Source: Polaribacter butkevichii
GTDB taxonomy: Bacteria; Bacteroidota; Bacteroidia; Flavobacteriales; Flavobacteriaceae
Assembly (NCBI RefSeq): GCF_038024105.1
Contig: NZ_CP150661.1
Span: 682,001-746,000, forward strand
Length of the DNA: 64,000 nt
Direction of reading: 5' to 3'
How positions within the stretch are numbered: the first letter of the stretch is position 1; the number at the start of each line of letters is the position of its first letter. Positions 16,405 to 25,734 of this stretch are shown piece by piece. The translations under genes were made by a program, and so were the position numbers. The notes beneath the pieces were generated by a model. The model made no database searches. It saw nothing but the letters and a program-made list of their open reading frames with translations, and was not told the DNA's origin.

Positions 16405-16439
16405 TTAAAAATAAACACTCACAATTGTATGGTAATTCA

Positions 16440-17171
16440 TTACAAAGAATTATTATTCACAAACTCCAAAAACTTAGGTTTGTATTGTTCAGAAACCGTA
16501 ATCCGTTGGTTGTTGATAATAATTTGACTACGCTCTATAACCTCTACATTTTTTAGTGAAATAATAAAAGAACGATGCACTCGCATAAAATTAGTTTCCG
16601 GTAATTCTTCTTCTAAAGACTTTAAACTCATAAGCGTTAAAATAGCTTTTGGGTTATCTTTTACCCATATTTTTATATAATCTTTTAAGCCTTCAAAATA
16701 CAAGACATCTGCCAATTTAATGCGCAATTGTTTGTATTCAGACTTTACAAATAGAAACTCTTTTTCTTCAGAAACCATCTTATGCTGTTTTCCTTTTACC
16801 AACTCAAACCACGTATTTGCCTTATTAGCAGCAGCTAAAAACTCTGCATAGTCAAAAGGTTTTAAAAGGTAATCTAAAGCTTCTACTTTAAAACCTTCTA
16901 ATGCGTATTGATCAAAAGCAGTAGTAAAAATAACACGAGTTTCTTTAGGTAACATTTTAGAAAATTCAATACCTGTTAAATCGGGCATTTGAATGTCTAA
17001 AAACAACAAATCTACAGGCTCATTTTTAATAAACTCCATGGCTTCAATGGCGCTACTACACTTCTTTTTTAGCACTAGAAAAGGTGTTTTTTCTACATAA
17101 CTTTCCACTAAATTAAGTGCCATAGGTTCATCATCTACAATAACACAAGATATTTTTAAGTTTCTCATCAT
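16440..17171 (-). CDS. LytTR-family response regulator
   Basis: A 243-residue regulator. Receiver domain at residues 5-125: acidic pair VDDEP, phosphoacceptor Asp59 (LLFLDIQMPD), switch Thr and Lys (FTTAFDQYALEGF, LLKPF). LytTR DNA-binding domain from about 145 to 243 (EFLFVKSEYKQLRIKL ... FMRVHRSFIISLKNVEVIE). Two ATG codons are adjacent at 17171 and 17168; either could be used. The start abuts the stop codon of the sensor kinase gene with no spacing, indicating translational coupling. Likely target: the tripartite efflux operon upstream (22933-18415), whose promoter has a direct repeat suited to a LytTR dimer. Confidence 0.93.
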   Translation of the reverse strand: MMRNLKISCVIVDDEPMALNLVESYVEKTPFLVLKKKCSSAIEAMEFIKNEPVDLLFLDIQMPDLTGIEFSKMLPKETRVIFTTAFDQYALEGFKVEALDYLLKPFDYAEFLAAANKANTWFELVKGKQHKMVSEEKEFLFVKSEYKQLRIKLADVLYFEGLKDYIKIWVKDNPKAILTLMSLKSLEEELPETNFMRVHRSFIISLKNVEVIERSQIIINNQRITVSEQYKPKFLEFVNNNSL

Positions 17172-18212
17172 TTAATTGGTTTCAATTTCTAATTCCGCTA
17201 CAAAACGATTGTTAGTTACAGCCGTTTTAAAACTATTTTTATTTGGATATAATAATTCTAAACGTTTTTCTATATTAGGTATCCCAATGCCAGAGCCACT
17301 CTTATCATCTATCTTTTTTGGAAAATTTTCATTTTCTATCACAAACATTACTTTTTTATTATTACAAGTCATGTTGATTTCAATTGTACCTGATTTACTT
17401 GCAGATACCCCATGTTTAAAAGCATTTTCTATTAATGATATAAATAATAAAGGGGCAATTTTTACCCCTGTTTCTTCTGATGGAAAATGATAATTTACTT
17501 TAGTTTTATCAGAAACACGTAGTTTCATTAAATCGATATATTTTTTCATAAAGTCTATTTCTTTAGATAAAGAAATGGATTCTTCATTTGTTTCGTACAA
17601 CATATAACGCATTAACTTACTTAAACTGTGTATCGATTTTTTAGCCTGATCCGGCGAAATATCAACCAAAGCATAAATATTATTTAAGGAGTTAAAAAAG
17701 AAATGTGGTTGCAGTTGATAACGCAAATGTTCTATTTCTGATTTGAGTTTAAAATTAATTGCTTCTTTGCGTTCTGCTTCTGTTTTAATCCACCTTTTTG
17801 TAGATTTTAAGGCTATAGAAAAGAATAATGGAGCAAGATAAGACAGCACTTGTATGTATATAGCCATTTTAAACGGAGGCTGTACTCTATTGGTGTTTTC
17901 AATACGTTTTTTAGCAATATTCTGAATATAATTATCTTCAATATATTCTTTTAAAAATAAGAAAAACACAATCATTATTGTGTTTATCACAATAAAGTAC
18001 ACCATTTTTTTAGGAAACAAAAAACGATCTACCAACACAAAATAATTCGTGTAAAATATAATTGCAGAAAACACTAACGGAATCCAAAAATGTGCAATTA
18101 CTCTATTAAATTCTTGTTCTTGTCCGTAAGACAATAAATAAGGCAAACAGACTAGTGTTAACCAAACAAGTAAATGTGATAAGATTGTTATTGTTTTATT
18201 CTTGTACATCAT
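17172..18212 (-). CDS. LytS/YehU-type sensor histidine kinase
   Basis: A 346-residue membrane kinase. Four predicted membrane helices in residues 8-137, no large extracytoplasmic sensor. The histidine kinase domain (His_kinase family) has the phosphoacceptor His170 in HLRYQLQPHFFFNSLNN, and the N box LLFISLIENAFKHGV followed by SGSGIGIPNIEKRLELLY (G boxes). It would phosphorylate the LytTR partner encoded directly downstream. It follows the MacB-like permease gene by about 200 bases on the same strand. The signal may be membrane stress or the efflux substrate; inference. Confidence 0.92.
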   Translation of the reverse strand: MMYKNKTITILSHLLVWLTLVCLPYLLSYGQEQEFNRVIAHFWIPLVFSAIIFYTNYFVLVDRFLFPKKMVYFIVINTIMIVFFLFLKEYIEDNYIQNIAKKRIENTNRVQPPFKMAIYIQVLSYLAPLFFSIALKSTKRWIKTEAERKEAINFKLKSEIEHLRYQLQPHFFFNSLNNIYALVDISPDQAKKSIHSLSKLMRYMLYETNEESISLSKEIDFMKKYIDLMKLRVSDKTKVNYHFPSEETGVKIAPLLFISLIENAFKHGVSASKSGTIEINMTCNNKKVMFVIENENFPKKIDDKSGSGIGIPNIEKRLELLYPNKNSFKTAVTNNRFVAELEIETN

Positions 18213-18414
18213 TTTTTATTTTGATAAAGTAGCTTCTAAAATATTTATAAAACCGCCTACTCTATTAACACCAATTGTTTTAAAATTATTGAATCAAACA
18301 AATCTTTAATATATTTTGCAAAAAGATTTGTAATAATTTTATATAATGGATGTATCCTTTTTATATCTTTAAAAGGTATTAATATAATTCTATAATAAAT
18401 TACAGCAACCATTT

Positions 18415-19635
18415 TTACTCATAACGCAAAGCAGTTATAGGATCTAAAGCCGATGCTTTTCTGGCAGGATACCATCCAAAGAAAATACCTGTTACAGCAC
18501 AAACGGCAAAAGAAATAATAATAGAATATAACGCAACGCTTGTAGGCCAATTTAAGAATTTTTCTATAAATACTGTGGAGGCAAGCCCTAAAATTACTCC
18601 TAATAATCCACCTGTAATACTTATTAAAATAGCTTCTATTAAAAACTGCATTAAAATATCTGCTCCCTTTGCTCCTACTGCCATTCGTAAACCAATTTCT
18701 TTGGTACGTTCTTTTACAGACACATACATAATATTCATAATTCCGATACCACCAATTAATAACGAAATACCTGCAACTGCAACCAATAAAATGGTTAACA
18801 TTTCACTGGTAGAACTAAAGGTAGAAATTAACTCTTCCATAGAGCGTACATGAAAATCGTCTTCTTCTGTAGCTGTTATTTTATGTTGTGCTCGTAAAAT
18901 TTCTGAAACTTGTAGAACCGCTTCAGGTGCTTTGTCTTCACTAACAGCAGATGCTACAATAGATTCTAAATGGGTAATTGCTAAAATTCTTTTTTGTACT
19001 GTTGTATAGGGAGCAATTACAACATCATCTTGATCTTGACCAAACGTATTTTCTCCTTTTTCTTCTAAAACACCAATTACTTTAAATGGTATATTGTTAA
19101 ACCGAATCATTTTACCCACAGGCTCTTCTCCGTCAGGAAACACGTTATCTACTACTGTTTGCCCTATTAAAGCTACTTTTGCGGCTGTTTTTACTTCGGC
19201 ATCAGTAAACATACTTCCACTTTGTAAATCGACTACTTTAATTTTTAAATAATCTTGATTTACCCCATAAATAGTACTTGGCCAATTATTTGAACCACTA
19301 ATAACTTGTCCGCCTCCATTAACCAAAGGTGTTATATAAGTCAATAAGTTTGCTTGCTCCTTAATAGCATAATAATCATTAAGTTTTAATGTTTCCATTG
19401 CACTTCTATCTTGTTTAACACCTCCTCTAACATCAGATCCTGGTCTAACAGTAATCATGTTAGAACCCATGGCAGAAATAGTGGTTCTAATACTTTCTTT
19501 AGAGCCTTCACCAATGGCCAACATGGTAATTACCGAAGCCACACCAATGATAATACCTAACATGGTTAATAGGGTTCTTGTTTTATTAAGAACAATGGCT
19601 TTAAATGCGATTTTTAATAAATTTAATAGTCTCAT
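18415..19635 (-). CDS. MacB-like ABC transporter permease
   Basis: A 406-residue FtsX/MacB-type permease with four membrane helices: one at the N-terminus (KTRTLLTMLGIIIGVASVI), then a large periplasmic domain (about 60-280), then three helices at the C-terminal end (LLVAVAGISLLIGGIGIMNIMYVSVKERTKEIGLRMAVGA is the family hallmark). Here the ATPase is a separate protein, unlike E. coli MacB. It acts with the adaptor and TolC as a mechanotransmission-type tripartite pump for peptides, macrolides or lipids. The ATPase gene lies 2 bases upstream. Substrate unknown. Confidence 0.93.
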   Translation of the reverse strand: MRLLNLLKIAFKAIVLNKTRTLLTMLGIIIGVASVITMLAIGEGSKESIRTTISAMGSNMITVRPGSDVRGGVKQDRSAMETLKLNDYYAIKEQANLLTYITPLVNGGGQVISGSNNWPSTIYGVNQDYLKIKVVDLQSGSMFTDAEVKTAAKVALIGQTVVDNVFPDGEEPVGKMIRFNNIPFKVIGVLEEKGENTFGQDQDDVVIAPYTTVQKRILAITHLESIVASAVSEDKAPEAVLQVSEILRAQHKITATEEDDFHVRSMEELISTFSSTSEMLTILLVAVAGISLLIGGIGIMNIMYVSVKERTKEIGLRMAVGAKGADILMQFLIEAILISITGGLLGVILGLASTVFIEKFLNWPTSVALYSIIISFAVCAVTGIFFGWYPARKASALDPITALRYE

Positions 19636-19637
19636 AA

Positions 19638-20381
19638 TTAATCGTCTTGTTTAGGTAATTTAGCTAATTCTACTGCTGCAGATTGAATATTATCATTTTG
19701 ATAATCTTTAATAACATGTCCGTCTTTTAGTATAATAGTTCTGTTACTAAAAGTGGCAATATCTGGCTCATGTGTTACAAAAGTGATCGTAATACCTTGT
19801 TTATTCAACTCTTGAAATAAGGACATAATTTCGTAAGACGTTCTAGTATCTAAGTTTCCTGTAGCTTCATCAGCTAGAATCATTACAGGGTTATTTACCA
19901 AAGATCTAGCAATAGCCACACGCTGCTGCTGTCCTCCAGAAAGTTGAGAAGGTGTATGATCCATTCGTTCTCCTAAACCAACCATTTTTAAGGCTTTTAT
20001 AGCACGCTCTCTTCGTTCTTCTGTAGAAACTTTACTATTGTATAATAACGGCAACTCTACGTTTTCTATGGCAGATGTTCTTGCCAATAAATTGTAGGAT
20101 TGAAAAATAAAACCTATTTTTTCATTTCTAATGGTTGCCAATTCGTTTCTAGATAAATCTTTCACTTTTACCCCATCAATCTCATAAATACCAGAAGTTG
20201 GCTGGTCTAAACACCCTAAGATATTTAACATAGTACTTTTACCAGAACCACTAGATCCCATAATTGTAACAAATTCGCCTTCTTTTATGGTAAATGAGAT
20301 TCCTCCAAGTGCATGCACTGTTTCGGTTCCCATGGTAAACTCACGTTTTAAATCTTCTATTTTAATGATTTCTTTACTCAT
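19638..20381 (-). CDS. MacB/LolD-type ABC transporter ATP-binding protein
   Basis: A 247-residue ATPase with complete motifs: Walker [11 protein letters not shown]-loop FIFQSYNLL, signature [15 protein letters not shown], Walker [15 protein letters not shown]-loop FVTHEPDI. Partner of the permease encoded 2 bases downstream, and follows the adaptor gene by 6 bases. The LolD/MacB subfamily is indicated by [19 protein letters not shown] and the [15 protein letters not shown] region. Confidence 0.94.
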   Translation of the reverse strand: MSKEIIKIEDLKREFTMGTETVHALGGISFTIKEGEFVTIMGSSGSGKSTMLNILGCLDQPTSGIYEIDGVKVKDLSRNELATIRNEKIGFIFQSYNLLARTSAIENVELPLLYNSKVSTEERRERAIKALKMVGLGERMDHTPSQLSGGQQQRVAIARSLVNNPVMILADEATGNLDTRTSYEIMSLFQELNKQGITITFVTHEPDIATFSNRTIILKDGHVIKDYQNDNIQSAAVELAKLPKQDD

Positions 20382-20387
20382 GGCTCT

Positions 20388-21590
20388 TTATTTTTTCTTC
20401 CCTCCGGGACGTTGTGGCATAAACGGACTTTCGTTAGTTCCTTCTTTTTTTGATGCTGCTTTGCTAATTCCGCTTAAACTATACACAAGTTTATCTCCTT
20501 CAGACACTCCGCTTAATAATTGCACATGTACGCCATCACTTGCACCGAGACTTACTACTTTTTTAGTAATGGCTCCGTTATTTTCCAATACCCAAAGTGT
20601 TGTTTCCGATTTAGATAATTTATTGTTATTTGCTTCTAATTGATGTTGTAAATTATACGTTGCTAAGATTTCTCTTTCTGGTTTAAAGTTAATGGCTTTT
20701 GCTTCTGCGGTTAATACATCTTTTAACTCTAAAGTAAAAATAGAAATGGTTGCTGTTAAACCTGGTTTTAGTTTTAAATCTGGATTATCTGCTTTAATTA
20801 CAACCGTATACGTTACTACATTTGAAGTAACAGTTGGGTCTAGTCTTACTTGTGTTACAATACCTTCAAAAGTTTCACCAATGTAAGCATCTACTGTAAA
20901 TTCTACTCTTTGCCCCTCTTTAACTTGCCCAATATCTGCTTCATCTACATCTGCTTCTACTTGCATTTCTTTTAAATCTTGTGCAATGGTAAATAACGTA
21001 GGCGTACTTAAACTTGCCGCAACCGTTTGTCCTTCATCAATTGCTCTAGACAATACAACTCCGTCTATAGGCGAATATATATTTGCATATCCTAAATTGG
21101 TTTTTGCCTGTTGCAAATCAGAATAACGTTGTGTTACTGTCCCTTTTGCCGTTTGATAATTGTAAGTTGCCTCATCAAAATCTGCTTTACTAATTACTTG
21201 ATTGTCAAACAAAGATTTTTGTCTGTCATAAATCGTTTTTAAGTAATTTCTTTGACTTACCGCATTGTCATACGCTGCTTGTGCTTGTGTTTTAGAGGCA
21301 TTTAAATTGGTTTTATCCAACTCTGCAATTAACTGTCCTTCTTTAACAACACTGTTATAATCTACATAAATTTTTTCTACAACTCCAGACACTTGTGTCC
21401 CTATTTCTACTTGTGTAATAGGTTCTATGGTTCCGGTAGCAGTAACCATAGTTGTTACATTTTCCTTTTTAGCTAGCACTGTTTTTGCTTCTATAAGCAT
21501 AGTATCTTCACCTTTTATAAAAGAATATCCTACAATCGCAAGTACAACAACTGCAAGGCTAATGATGATTATGTTTTTATTTTTTTTCAT
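20388..21590 (-). CDS. MacA-like periplasmic adaptor (HlyD/RND family)
   Basis: A 400-residue membrane-fusion protein anchored by one N-terminal helix (IIIISLAVVVLAIVGYSF). Domains: first half of lipoyl/barrel-sandwich (VEIGTQVSGVVEKIYVDYNSVVKEGQLIAELD), coiled-coil hairpin (about 90-160, NYQTAKGTVTQRYSDLQQAKTNL), second lipoyl half (YANIYSPIDGVVLSRAIDEGQTV), beta-barrel and membrane-proximal domain. The C-terminus is rich in K, P and G. It would connect the MacB-type ABC pump with the TolC protein from the gene 11 bases upstream. Confidence 0.93.
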   Translation of the reverse strand: MKKNKNIIIISLAVVVLAIVGYSFIKGEDTMLIEAKTVLAKKENVTTMVTATGTIEPITQVEIGTQVSGVVEKIYVDYNSVVKEGQLIAELDKTNLNASKTQAQAAYDNAVSQRNYLKTIYDRQKSLFDNQVISKADFDEATYNYQTAKGTVTQRYSDLQQAKTNLGYANIYSPIDGVVLSRAIDEGQTVAASLSTPTLFTIAQDLKEMQVEADVDEADIGQVKEGQRVEFTVDAYIGETFEGIVTQVRLDPTVTSNVVTYTVVIKADNPDLKLKPGLTATISIFTLELKDVLTAEAKAINFKPEREILATYNLQHQLEANNNKLSKSETTLWVLENNGAITKKVVSLGASDGVHVQLLSGVSEGDKLVYSLSGISKAASKKEGTNESPFMPQRPGGKKK

Positions 21591-21601
21591 GATGTTTTTA
21601 A

Positions 21602-22933
21602 TTAAAGTTTGATATCGTTTCCTTGATAAAATTGTAATAATTGATGGTATAAAATATTTAAGTATTTAGATTGTAAATAGTTTTGTTGTGCAATGGTAAA
21701 TGTGTTTTGACTAATCACTAAATCTGTAGTACTTAAAGCGCCTAATTCGTATTTTTTTTGTGCCAGCTTATAACTTTGTTCTGCTGCTACTTTAGAGGCT
21801 TCTGCTGCCACAACTTGCTCTTGTGCAGACATTGCATTTTGATATGCAGTTTCTACCTTTTTATATACTTCTTTTTCTGTAGACAACTTTTGTATTTCTG
21901 CTTTTTCTATGTTGATGGTTGCCGTTTGTACTGCAGATTTTGTTTGGTTTCTATTAAAAATCGGTATCGTTAATGACAACCCTAATTTCTGATTGAAATT
22001 AACATCAAACTGATCTGAAAATGTATTGGTATTGATGCTTGTATATCCAGAACCTAAACTTCCTGATAAAGACAAGGTTGGTAAAAAACCTCCTTTTGCA
22101 ATGTCTAACTCTTTTTTACTTGCTTCAATACTTAAATTGCTCGATTGAATTTCTGGTAAAATGCCCAAGGCTTTTTGATACACATCTACCTTATTTAATT
22201 CCAAGTTTACCAAATCCATATTTTCATTAATAGTTTCAATCTCTAAATCTTCTATTGGTGATAATTCTAGTAACTGTTTTAATGCAATGATGTATTGGTT
22301 ATAATCTTTTTTAGCCGAAATAACATTGTATTTATTGGTTGCAGCCTGACTTTGAGCTTCGGTATAATCGCTTAAAGCAATGGTACCTGCATCTAAACGA
22401 GACTTGGCTCTTACTACTTCTTGTTCTGAAGCTGCCAAGTTGTTTTGTGCAATTGCAATACTTTCTTTGCTATACAATGTTTGTAAATACGTCTCTAAAA
22501 TATTTAAGACAATGTTGTTTTCTGCTACTTCTGCTTCAAATACACTTTTATCAAATAAAATTTTATTTTGTGCTATTTGATTGTTGATTTGATTTCCCTG
22601 AAAAAGTGTCATAGAACTATTAATCCCCACATTTGTACTATGTATTTGATCTGTTACATAACTACTTGTAATTGGGTCAATGGTATTTCCGTTAGAGAAA
22701 CTTTGAGAAGCACTTCCAAATAAATTTGGCAATCGAGATGATTTTGCTTTGCTATAATCTATTTCGGCAATACTTTTAGTAAGTGCAGCATCTTTAACCG
22801 TAATATTATTTTCTAACGCATAATCTATACAGTCTTGTAAAGACCATATTTTATGAGTTGCGGTAATAGCAGCCTCTTGTGCAAAAGAAAACTGCACAAA
22901 TAATAAGCCTGCTATGAGTATATATAATTTCAT
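21602..22933 (-). CDS. TolC family outer-membrane efflux protein
   Basis: A 443-residue outer-membrane factor, signal peptide ending FSFAQ (about residue 19). The duplicated TolC pattern is seen: WSLQDCIDYALENNITVKDAAL in the first half, LGLSLTIPIFNRNQTKSAV and the final helix LSTTDLVISQNTFTIAQQNYLQSKYLNI. First gene of the four-gene tripartite efflux operon (tolC-macA-ATPase-permease). A second TolC-type gene in the window (1378-2616) belongs to the metal pump. Confidence 0.93.
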   Translation of the reverse strand: MKLYILIAGLLFVQFSFAQEAAITATHKIWSLQDCIDYALENNITVKDAALTKSIAEIDYSKAKSSRLPNLFGSASQSFSNGNTIDPITSSYVTDQIHSTNVGINSSMTLFQGNQINNQIAQNKILFDKSVFEAEVAENNIVLNILETYLQTLYSKESIAIAQNNLAASEQEVVRAKSRLDAGTIALSDYTEAQSQAATNKYNVISAKKDYNQYIIALKQLLELSPIEDLEIETINENMDLVNLELNKVDVYQKALGILPEIQSSNLSIEASKKELDIAKGGFLPTLSLSGSLGSGYTSINTNTFSDQFDVNFNQKLGLSLTIPIFNRNQTKSAVQTATINIEKAEIQKLSTEKEVYKKVETAYQNAMSAQEQVVAAEASKVAAEQSYKLAQKKYELGALSTTDLVISQNTFTIAQQNYLQSKYLNILYHQLLQFYQGNDIKL

Positions 22934-22970
22934 TTTTATCAGTGTTTTAAATTAACACTTCAAAGGTGAA

Positions 22971-23018
22971 ACTATATACTATCATATAAGAATGGAATAG
23001 ACGTTTGGCGGAATTGAC
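22971..23018 (-). promoter_or_regulatory. Probable promoter and LytTR-type direct repeat of the efflux operon
   Basis: On the minus strand CACCTTTG (22971-22978) is one base off the TAnnTTTG -7 consensus. Upstream of it, GGAATAGAC (22994-23002) and GGAATTGAC (23010-23018) on the plus strand form a direct repeat, 8 of 9 identical, starting 16 bases apart, covering the -33 region. LytTR regulators bind direct repeats of about 9 bp, and a LytTR gene ends the same gene cluster. Assignment is inference. Confidence 0.45.
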
Positions 23019-23124
23019 TATACGAAAGCCGTTTTTTTATGGATGGGGATTTTATGATACTACAAATACCATTTCCTTAAAGATCATCTAAGCAACAAAC
23101 GAAAAAATTAAATTGAAAATTTTG

Positions 23125-23132
23125 TACCTTTG
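23125..23132 (+). promoter_or_regulatory. -7 promoter element of the toxin-antitoxin pair
   Basis: TACCTTTG, exact match to TAnnTTTG, 18 bases before the antitoxin start codon; the leader would be about 11 bases. Confidence 0.55.
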
Positions 23133-23149
23133 ATAAAAAGTACAATAAA

Positions 23150-23383
23150 ATGAATTTAGAAGCTCGAAAAATAGAATTTGTACAAGAATTTTTAAAACTT
23201 CAAAGTGAAGATGTTATTTCTCGTCTCGAAAAAATGTTAAGAAAAGAAAAAGATAATTCGGAACAAAGAATATTTGAACCAATGTCTGAAGCAGAACTTA
23301 ATAAACGAATTGACCAATCGGAAGCTGATTTTAAAAATAATCGATTTAAAAGCAGTTCTGAACTTTTAGCGAAATACGAATAA
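23150..23383 (+). CDS. Antitoxin-like protein of a RelE/ParE-type module
   Basis: A 77-residue, highly charged helical protein (LKLQSEDVISRLEKMLRKEKD ... EPMSEAELNKRIDQSEADFKNNRFKSSSELLAKYE). Its C-terminal arrangement, a flexible acidic/basic tail ending SSELLAKYE, is typical of small Bacteroidota antitoxins of type II pairs; the N-terminal part would give DNA binding or dimerisation. Its stop overlaps the start of a toxin gene by one base (taATG), the usual type II arrangement. The toxin frame is broken, so this antitoxin may be an orphan able to neutralise related toxins. Confidence 0.75.
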   Translation: MNLEARKIEFVQEFLKLQSEDVISRLEKMLRKEKDNSEQRIFEPMSEAELNKRIDQSEADFKNNRFKSSSELLAKYE

Positions 23384-23684
23384 TGAACTTTAAAATTATT
23401 TGGTCTGAATTTGCAGAAATGCAACTTGACGAAATCTATGAATATTATGTAACTAAAGCTGGTAACTTGTAAAAGAACGTATTAACGAATCCAAAAAGTT
23501 AATAGAATCACCGCAAATTGGACAAGTAGAAGAATACTTAAAACAGCGAAAAATAGAATATCGATATTTAGTTTTTAAAAACTACAAACTAATTTATTCT
23601 ATTGACAAAGAAAATGGTTTTATAAAAATTACTGACATTTTTGATACTCGTCAAAATTCTATAAAAATAAAACGAACAAAATAA
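23383..23684 (+). pseudogene. RelE/ParE-family toxin, frameshifted
   Basis: The first frame from the ATG at 23383 gives MNFKIIWSEFAEMQLDEIYEYY... and meets a stop at 23470-23472. The sequence continues in a different frame from about 23466 to the stop at 23684 with the rest of a ParE-like toxin: KERINESKKLIESPQIGQ, then YRYLVFKNYKLIYSID and the conserved ending DIFDTRQNSIKIKRTK. Compared with intact relatives the junction around 23463-23475 lacks several residues of the second helix, so it looks like a small deletion that also shifted frame. The product would be a 29-residue fragment; toxin activity is almost certainly lost unless the reading is an assembly error or frameshifting occurs. Confidence 0.85.
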
Positions 23685-23722
23685 AGTCCTTTTTAATACA
23701 TCCTTTATCATAATTTTATAGA

Positions 23723-24502
23723 TTACAAGGTTGTATTCAAATACTCTTTTCCTAGGTTGTAAATTTTCTCTGAATCTTTATTATCCAATCCAGAATATTC
23801 AGACAACGGAAAACTAATAGTAACTTTTGTATTTGCAAACTTAAAATTTTCTGCTGCATGTGCTTTTAAATAAGATGCATGTGCAATTACTTTTAAGGTT
23901 GTATTTAGTTGTTGGGGTGTTTTTACATCAGGTTCTCCTACATAACTACCAATAATTGGAAATTCTGATTTTTGAAATGGTTTCATTGGAAAATTATCTA
24001 AAATTCCTCCATCAGAATACAAAGTTTTATTGATGATAATAGGGCTAAAAATACCAGGAATAGCACAAGATGCCAACACTGGTTTTAATAATTTACCTTT
24101 ACTAAAGTAACGAGGTTTGCCACTTTGCATGTTAGAAGCAGCTACATAAATAGGGATTTCTAAATCGCTAAATTTATTTTTTATCTTGTTTTCAATAATC
24201 GATTTAAATAAAAAAGTGTCAAAAAGCCCTGCTTTTGTAATGCTTAAAAAAGAAAACTTAAAAAGACTCGTTCTTTTAAAAATCTCTAAAATTTCTTGCG
24301 TAGAAATCCCAGAAGCATATAAAGAGGCTACCAAAGCGCCACCACTACTCCCAGAAATTGCATTAATTTTTAAACCCAATTCTTCTATCTTTTCTATCAA
24401 TGCCAAATGTGCGGCACATTTAATGCCTCCGCCTGATAAAACTAAATTTACCGGTGTTTTTACATTTAATTTATAAAGTTTGGCACTGTTATTTTTAAGC
24501 AC
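23723..24502 (-). CDS. Patatin-like phospholipase
   Basis: A 259-residue lipid acyl hydrolase. Seen: oxyanion-hole glycines NLVLSGGGIKCAAH (usually GGGxRG; here K in place of R), nucleophile elbow GSSGG with Ser53, and catalytic Asp in the DGG motif (YSDGGILDNFP). No signal peptide, so cytosolic or membrane-peripheral. It cleaves acyl chains from membrane lipids or lysolipids. Single gene; no toxin-effector or CBASS-type partner (no cyclic nucleotide synthase) is adjacent, so it is probably a housekeeping enzyme. Confidence 0.9.
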   Translation of the reverse strand: MLKNNSAKLYKLNVKTPVNLVLSGGGIKCAAHLALIEKIEELGLKINAISGSSGGALVASLYASGISTQEILEIFKRTSLFKFSFLSITKAGLFDTFLFKSIIENKIKNKFSDLEIPIYVAASNMQSGKPRYFSKGKLLKPVLASCAIPGIFSPIIINKTLYSDGGILDNFPMKPFQKSEFPIIGSYVGEPDVKTPQQLNTTLKVIAHASYLKAHAAENFKFANTKVTISFPLSEYSGLDNKDSEKIYNLGKEYLNTTL

Positions 24503-24579
24503 TAGATTCTTTTTTAATCTCTAAAACACAGGTAAATATACTTCTTAAAAAAATCGAAAACTATTATTAGTCAAAAAAA

Positions 24580-25584
24580 TTAATTTAACTCTTTCATTAT
24601 TTCTGCAAATAACTCATAAGAATGTACTCTATCTTTTATATCATAAATATTAGTTACTGCAATCAATTCATCTGCTTCGGTTTGTTCTAAAAACTCTTTT
24701 ACTTGTGCTTTTACGGTTGCTTTACTTCCTATAAAAGAATATTTAAGCATTTGATGTACCTGCGGATTTTGTAATATCTCTTTATAATATTCCGTCATTT
24801 CTGTAGGTGGTTGTACAAAATCTCTTTTTCCTGTAAATAAACCTACAATCATCCGAATTAATGAGGTTGATAAATTGGCTGCCTCTTCATCTGTATCGGC
24901 AATAATAATATTTACCCCTACAATGGTATACGGTTTTTGTAAAACATCCGAAGGTTTAAATTCTTTACGATAAATAGCCAAAGCATCCCACAAATGGGCG
25001 GTTGCAAAATGACTCGCAAATGCATAAGGCAATCCTTTTTTGGCCGCTAAATGTGCACTATCTGTACTAGAACCTAAAACATAAAGCGGCACGTTTACTC
25101 CTTCTGCAACGGTAGCACGTACTTTTGCATCTTTATTTTCTACTGAAAAATACGTTTGAATCTTTTCTATTTCCTGCGGAAAAGATTGTGCCGCTTGCAT
25201 AAAGTCCGATCGTATGGCTTGCGCAGTTTCTCTGTCTGTTCCGGGTGCTCTACCCAAACCTAAATCTATTCTATCGGGATACAAAGTACCTAATGTACCA
25301 AATTGTTCTGCAACAATTAAAGGAGAATGATTGGGTAACATAACGCCTCCAGAACCAATACGAAGCGTTTTAGTGCCTTGTGCAGCATACCCAATTAAAA
25401 TAGAAGTAGCAATACTACCAATATTTGTAGAATTATGATGTTCTGCCAACCAGTAACGTGTGTACCCAAATGTTTCGGCATTTTGTGCCAATTCTAATAC
25501 ATTATTAAAGGTTTCTTTTAAAGTATGATCTTTAGAAACCAAGGCAAGATCTAAAATAGAATACGCTGTATTTTGAGTTTTCAT
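24580..25584 (-). CDS. LLM class flavin-dependent oxidoreductase (bacterial luciferase-like, YhbW type)
   Basis: A flavin (FMN) dependent TIM-barrel monooxygenase-like protein of about 334 residues. Seen: YSILDLALVSKDHTLKETFNN, ETFGYTRYWLAEHHNSTNIGS, TLRIGSGGVMLPNHSPLIVAEQFGTLGTLYPDRIDLGLGRAPGTD, all typical of the single-subunit group. I place the start at the second ATG (MKTQNTAYSILD, 25584) because the first five codons from 25599 are not family-like. Substrate unknown; no flavin reductase is next to it. Confidence 0.9.
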   Translation of the reverse strand: MKTQNTAYSILDLALVSKDHTLKETFNNVLELAQNAETFGYTRYWLAEHHNSTNIGSIATSILIGYAAQGTKTLRIGSGGVMLPNHSPLIVAEQFGTLGTLYPDRIDLGLGRAPGTDRETAQAIRSDFMQAAQSFPQEIEKIQTYFSVENKDAKVRATVAEGVNVPLYVLGSSTDSAHLAAKKGLPYAFASHFATAHLWDALAIYRKEFKPSDVLQKPYTIVGVNIIIADTDEEAANLSTSLIRMIVGLFTGKRDFVQPPTEMTEYYKEILQNPQVHQMLKYSFIGSKATVKAQVKEFLEQTEADELIAVTNIYDIKDRVHSYELFAEIMKELN

Positions 25585-25672
25585 AATACTTTTAATCAAT
25601 AATTTATGAGAAATATAAAGTCTTTTTTACCCTAACAAAATTACAGAAAGCAGTACGTTTTTAAGGTAATAT

Positions 25673-25706
25673 TTTGTTAATAATAAACAACGAAACCTTA
25701 AATTTG
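25673..25706 (+). promoter_or_regulatory. Promoter of the thioredoxin-like gene
   Basis: TTTG at 25673-25676 and TAAATTTG at 25699-25706 match the Bacteroidota -33 and -7 elements with 22 bases between; start codon at 25735. Confidence 0.6.
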
Positions 25707-25734
25707 TATATCACTCTAAAAGCCAAAAATATAG

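Larger units (their letters stand above)
15695..16439. other. Gene-free, repeat-rich stretch (745 bases)
   Basis: No coding frame that I can support. The first 300 bases are plain AT-rich sequence. From 15996 on it holds three different repeat structures, listed separately: nested inverted repeats with GGAATGACAAG ends, a long imperfect palindrome, and a short tandem array. Together these read as a landing zone for short non-autonomous repeats. Confidence 0.7.

Noticed and set aside
23723..24502. Patatin as effector of an anti-phage (CBASS-like) system
   Set aside because: No cyclic-nucleotide synthase, ubiquitin-like or other defence gene flanks it; the neighbours are ordinary metabolic genes.
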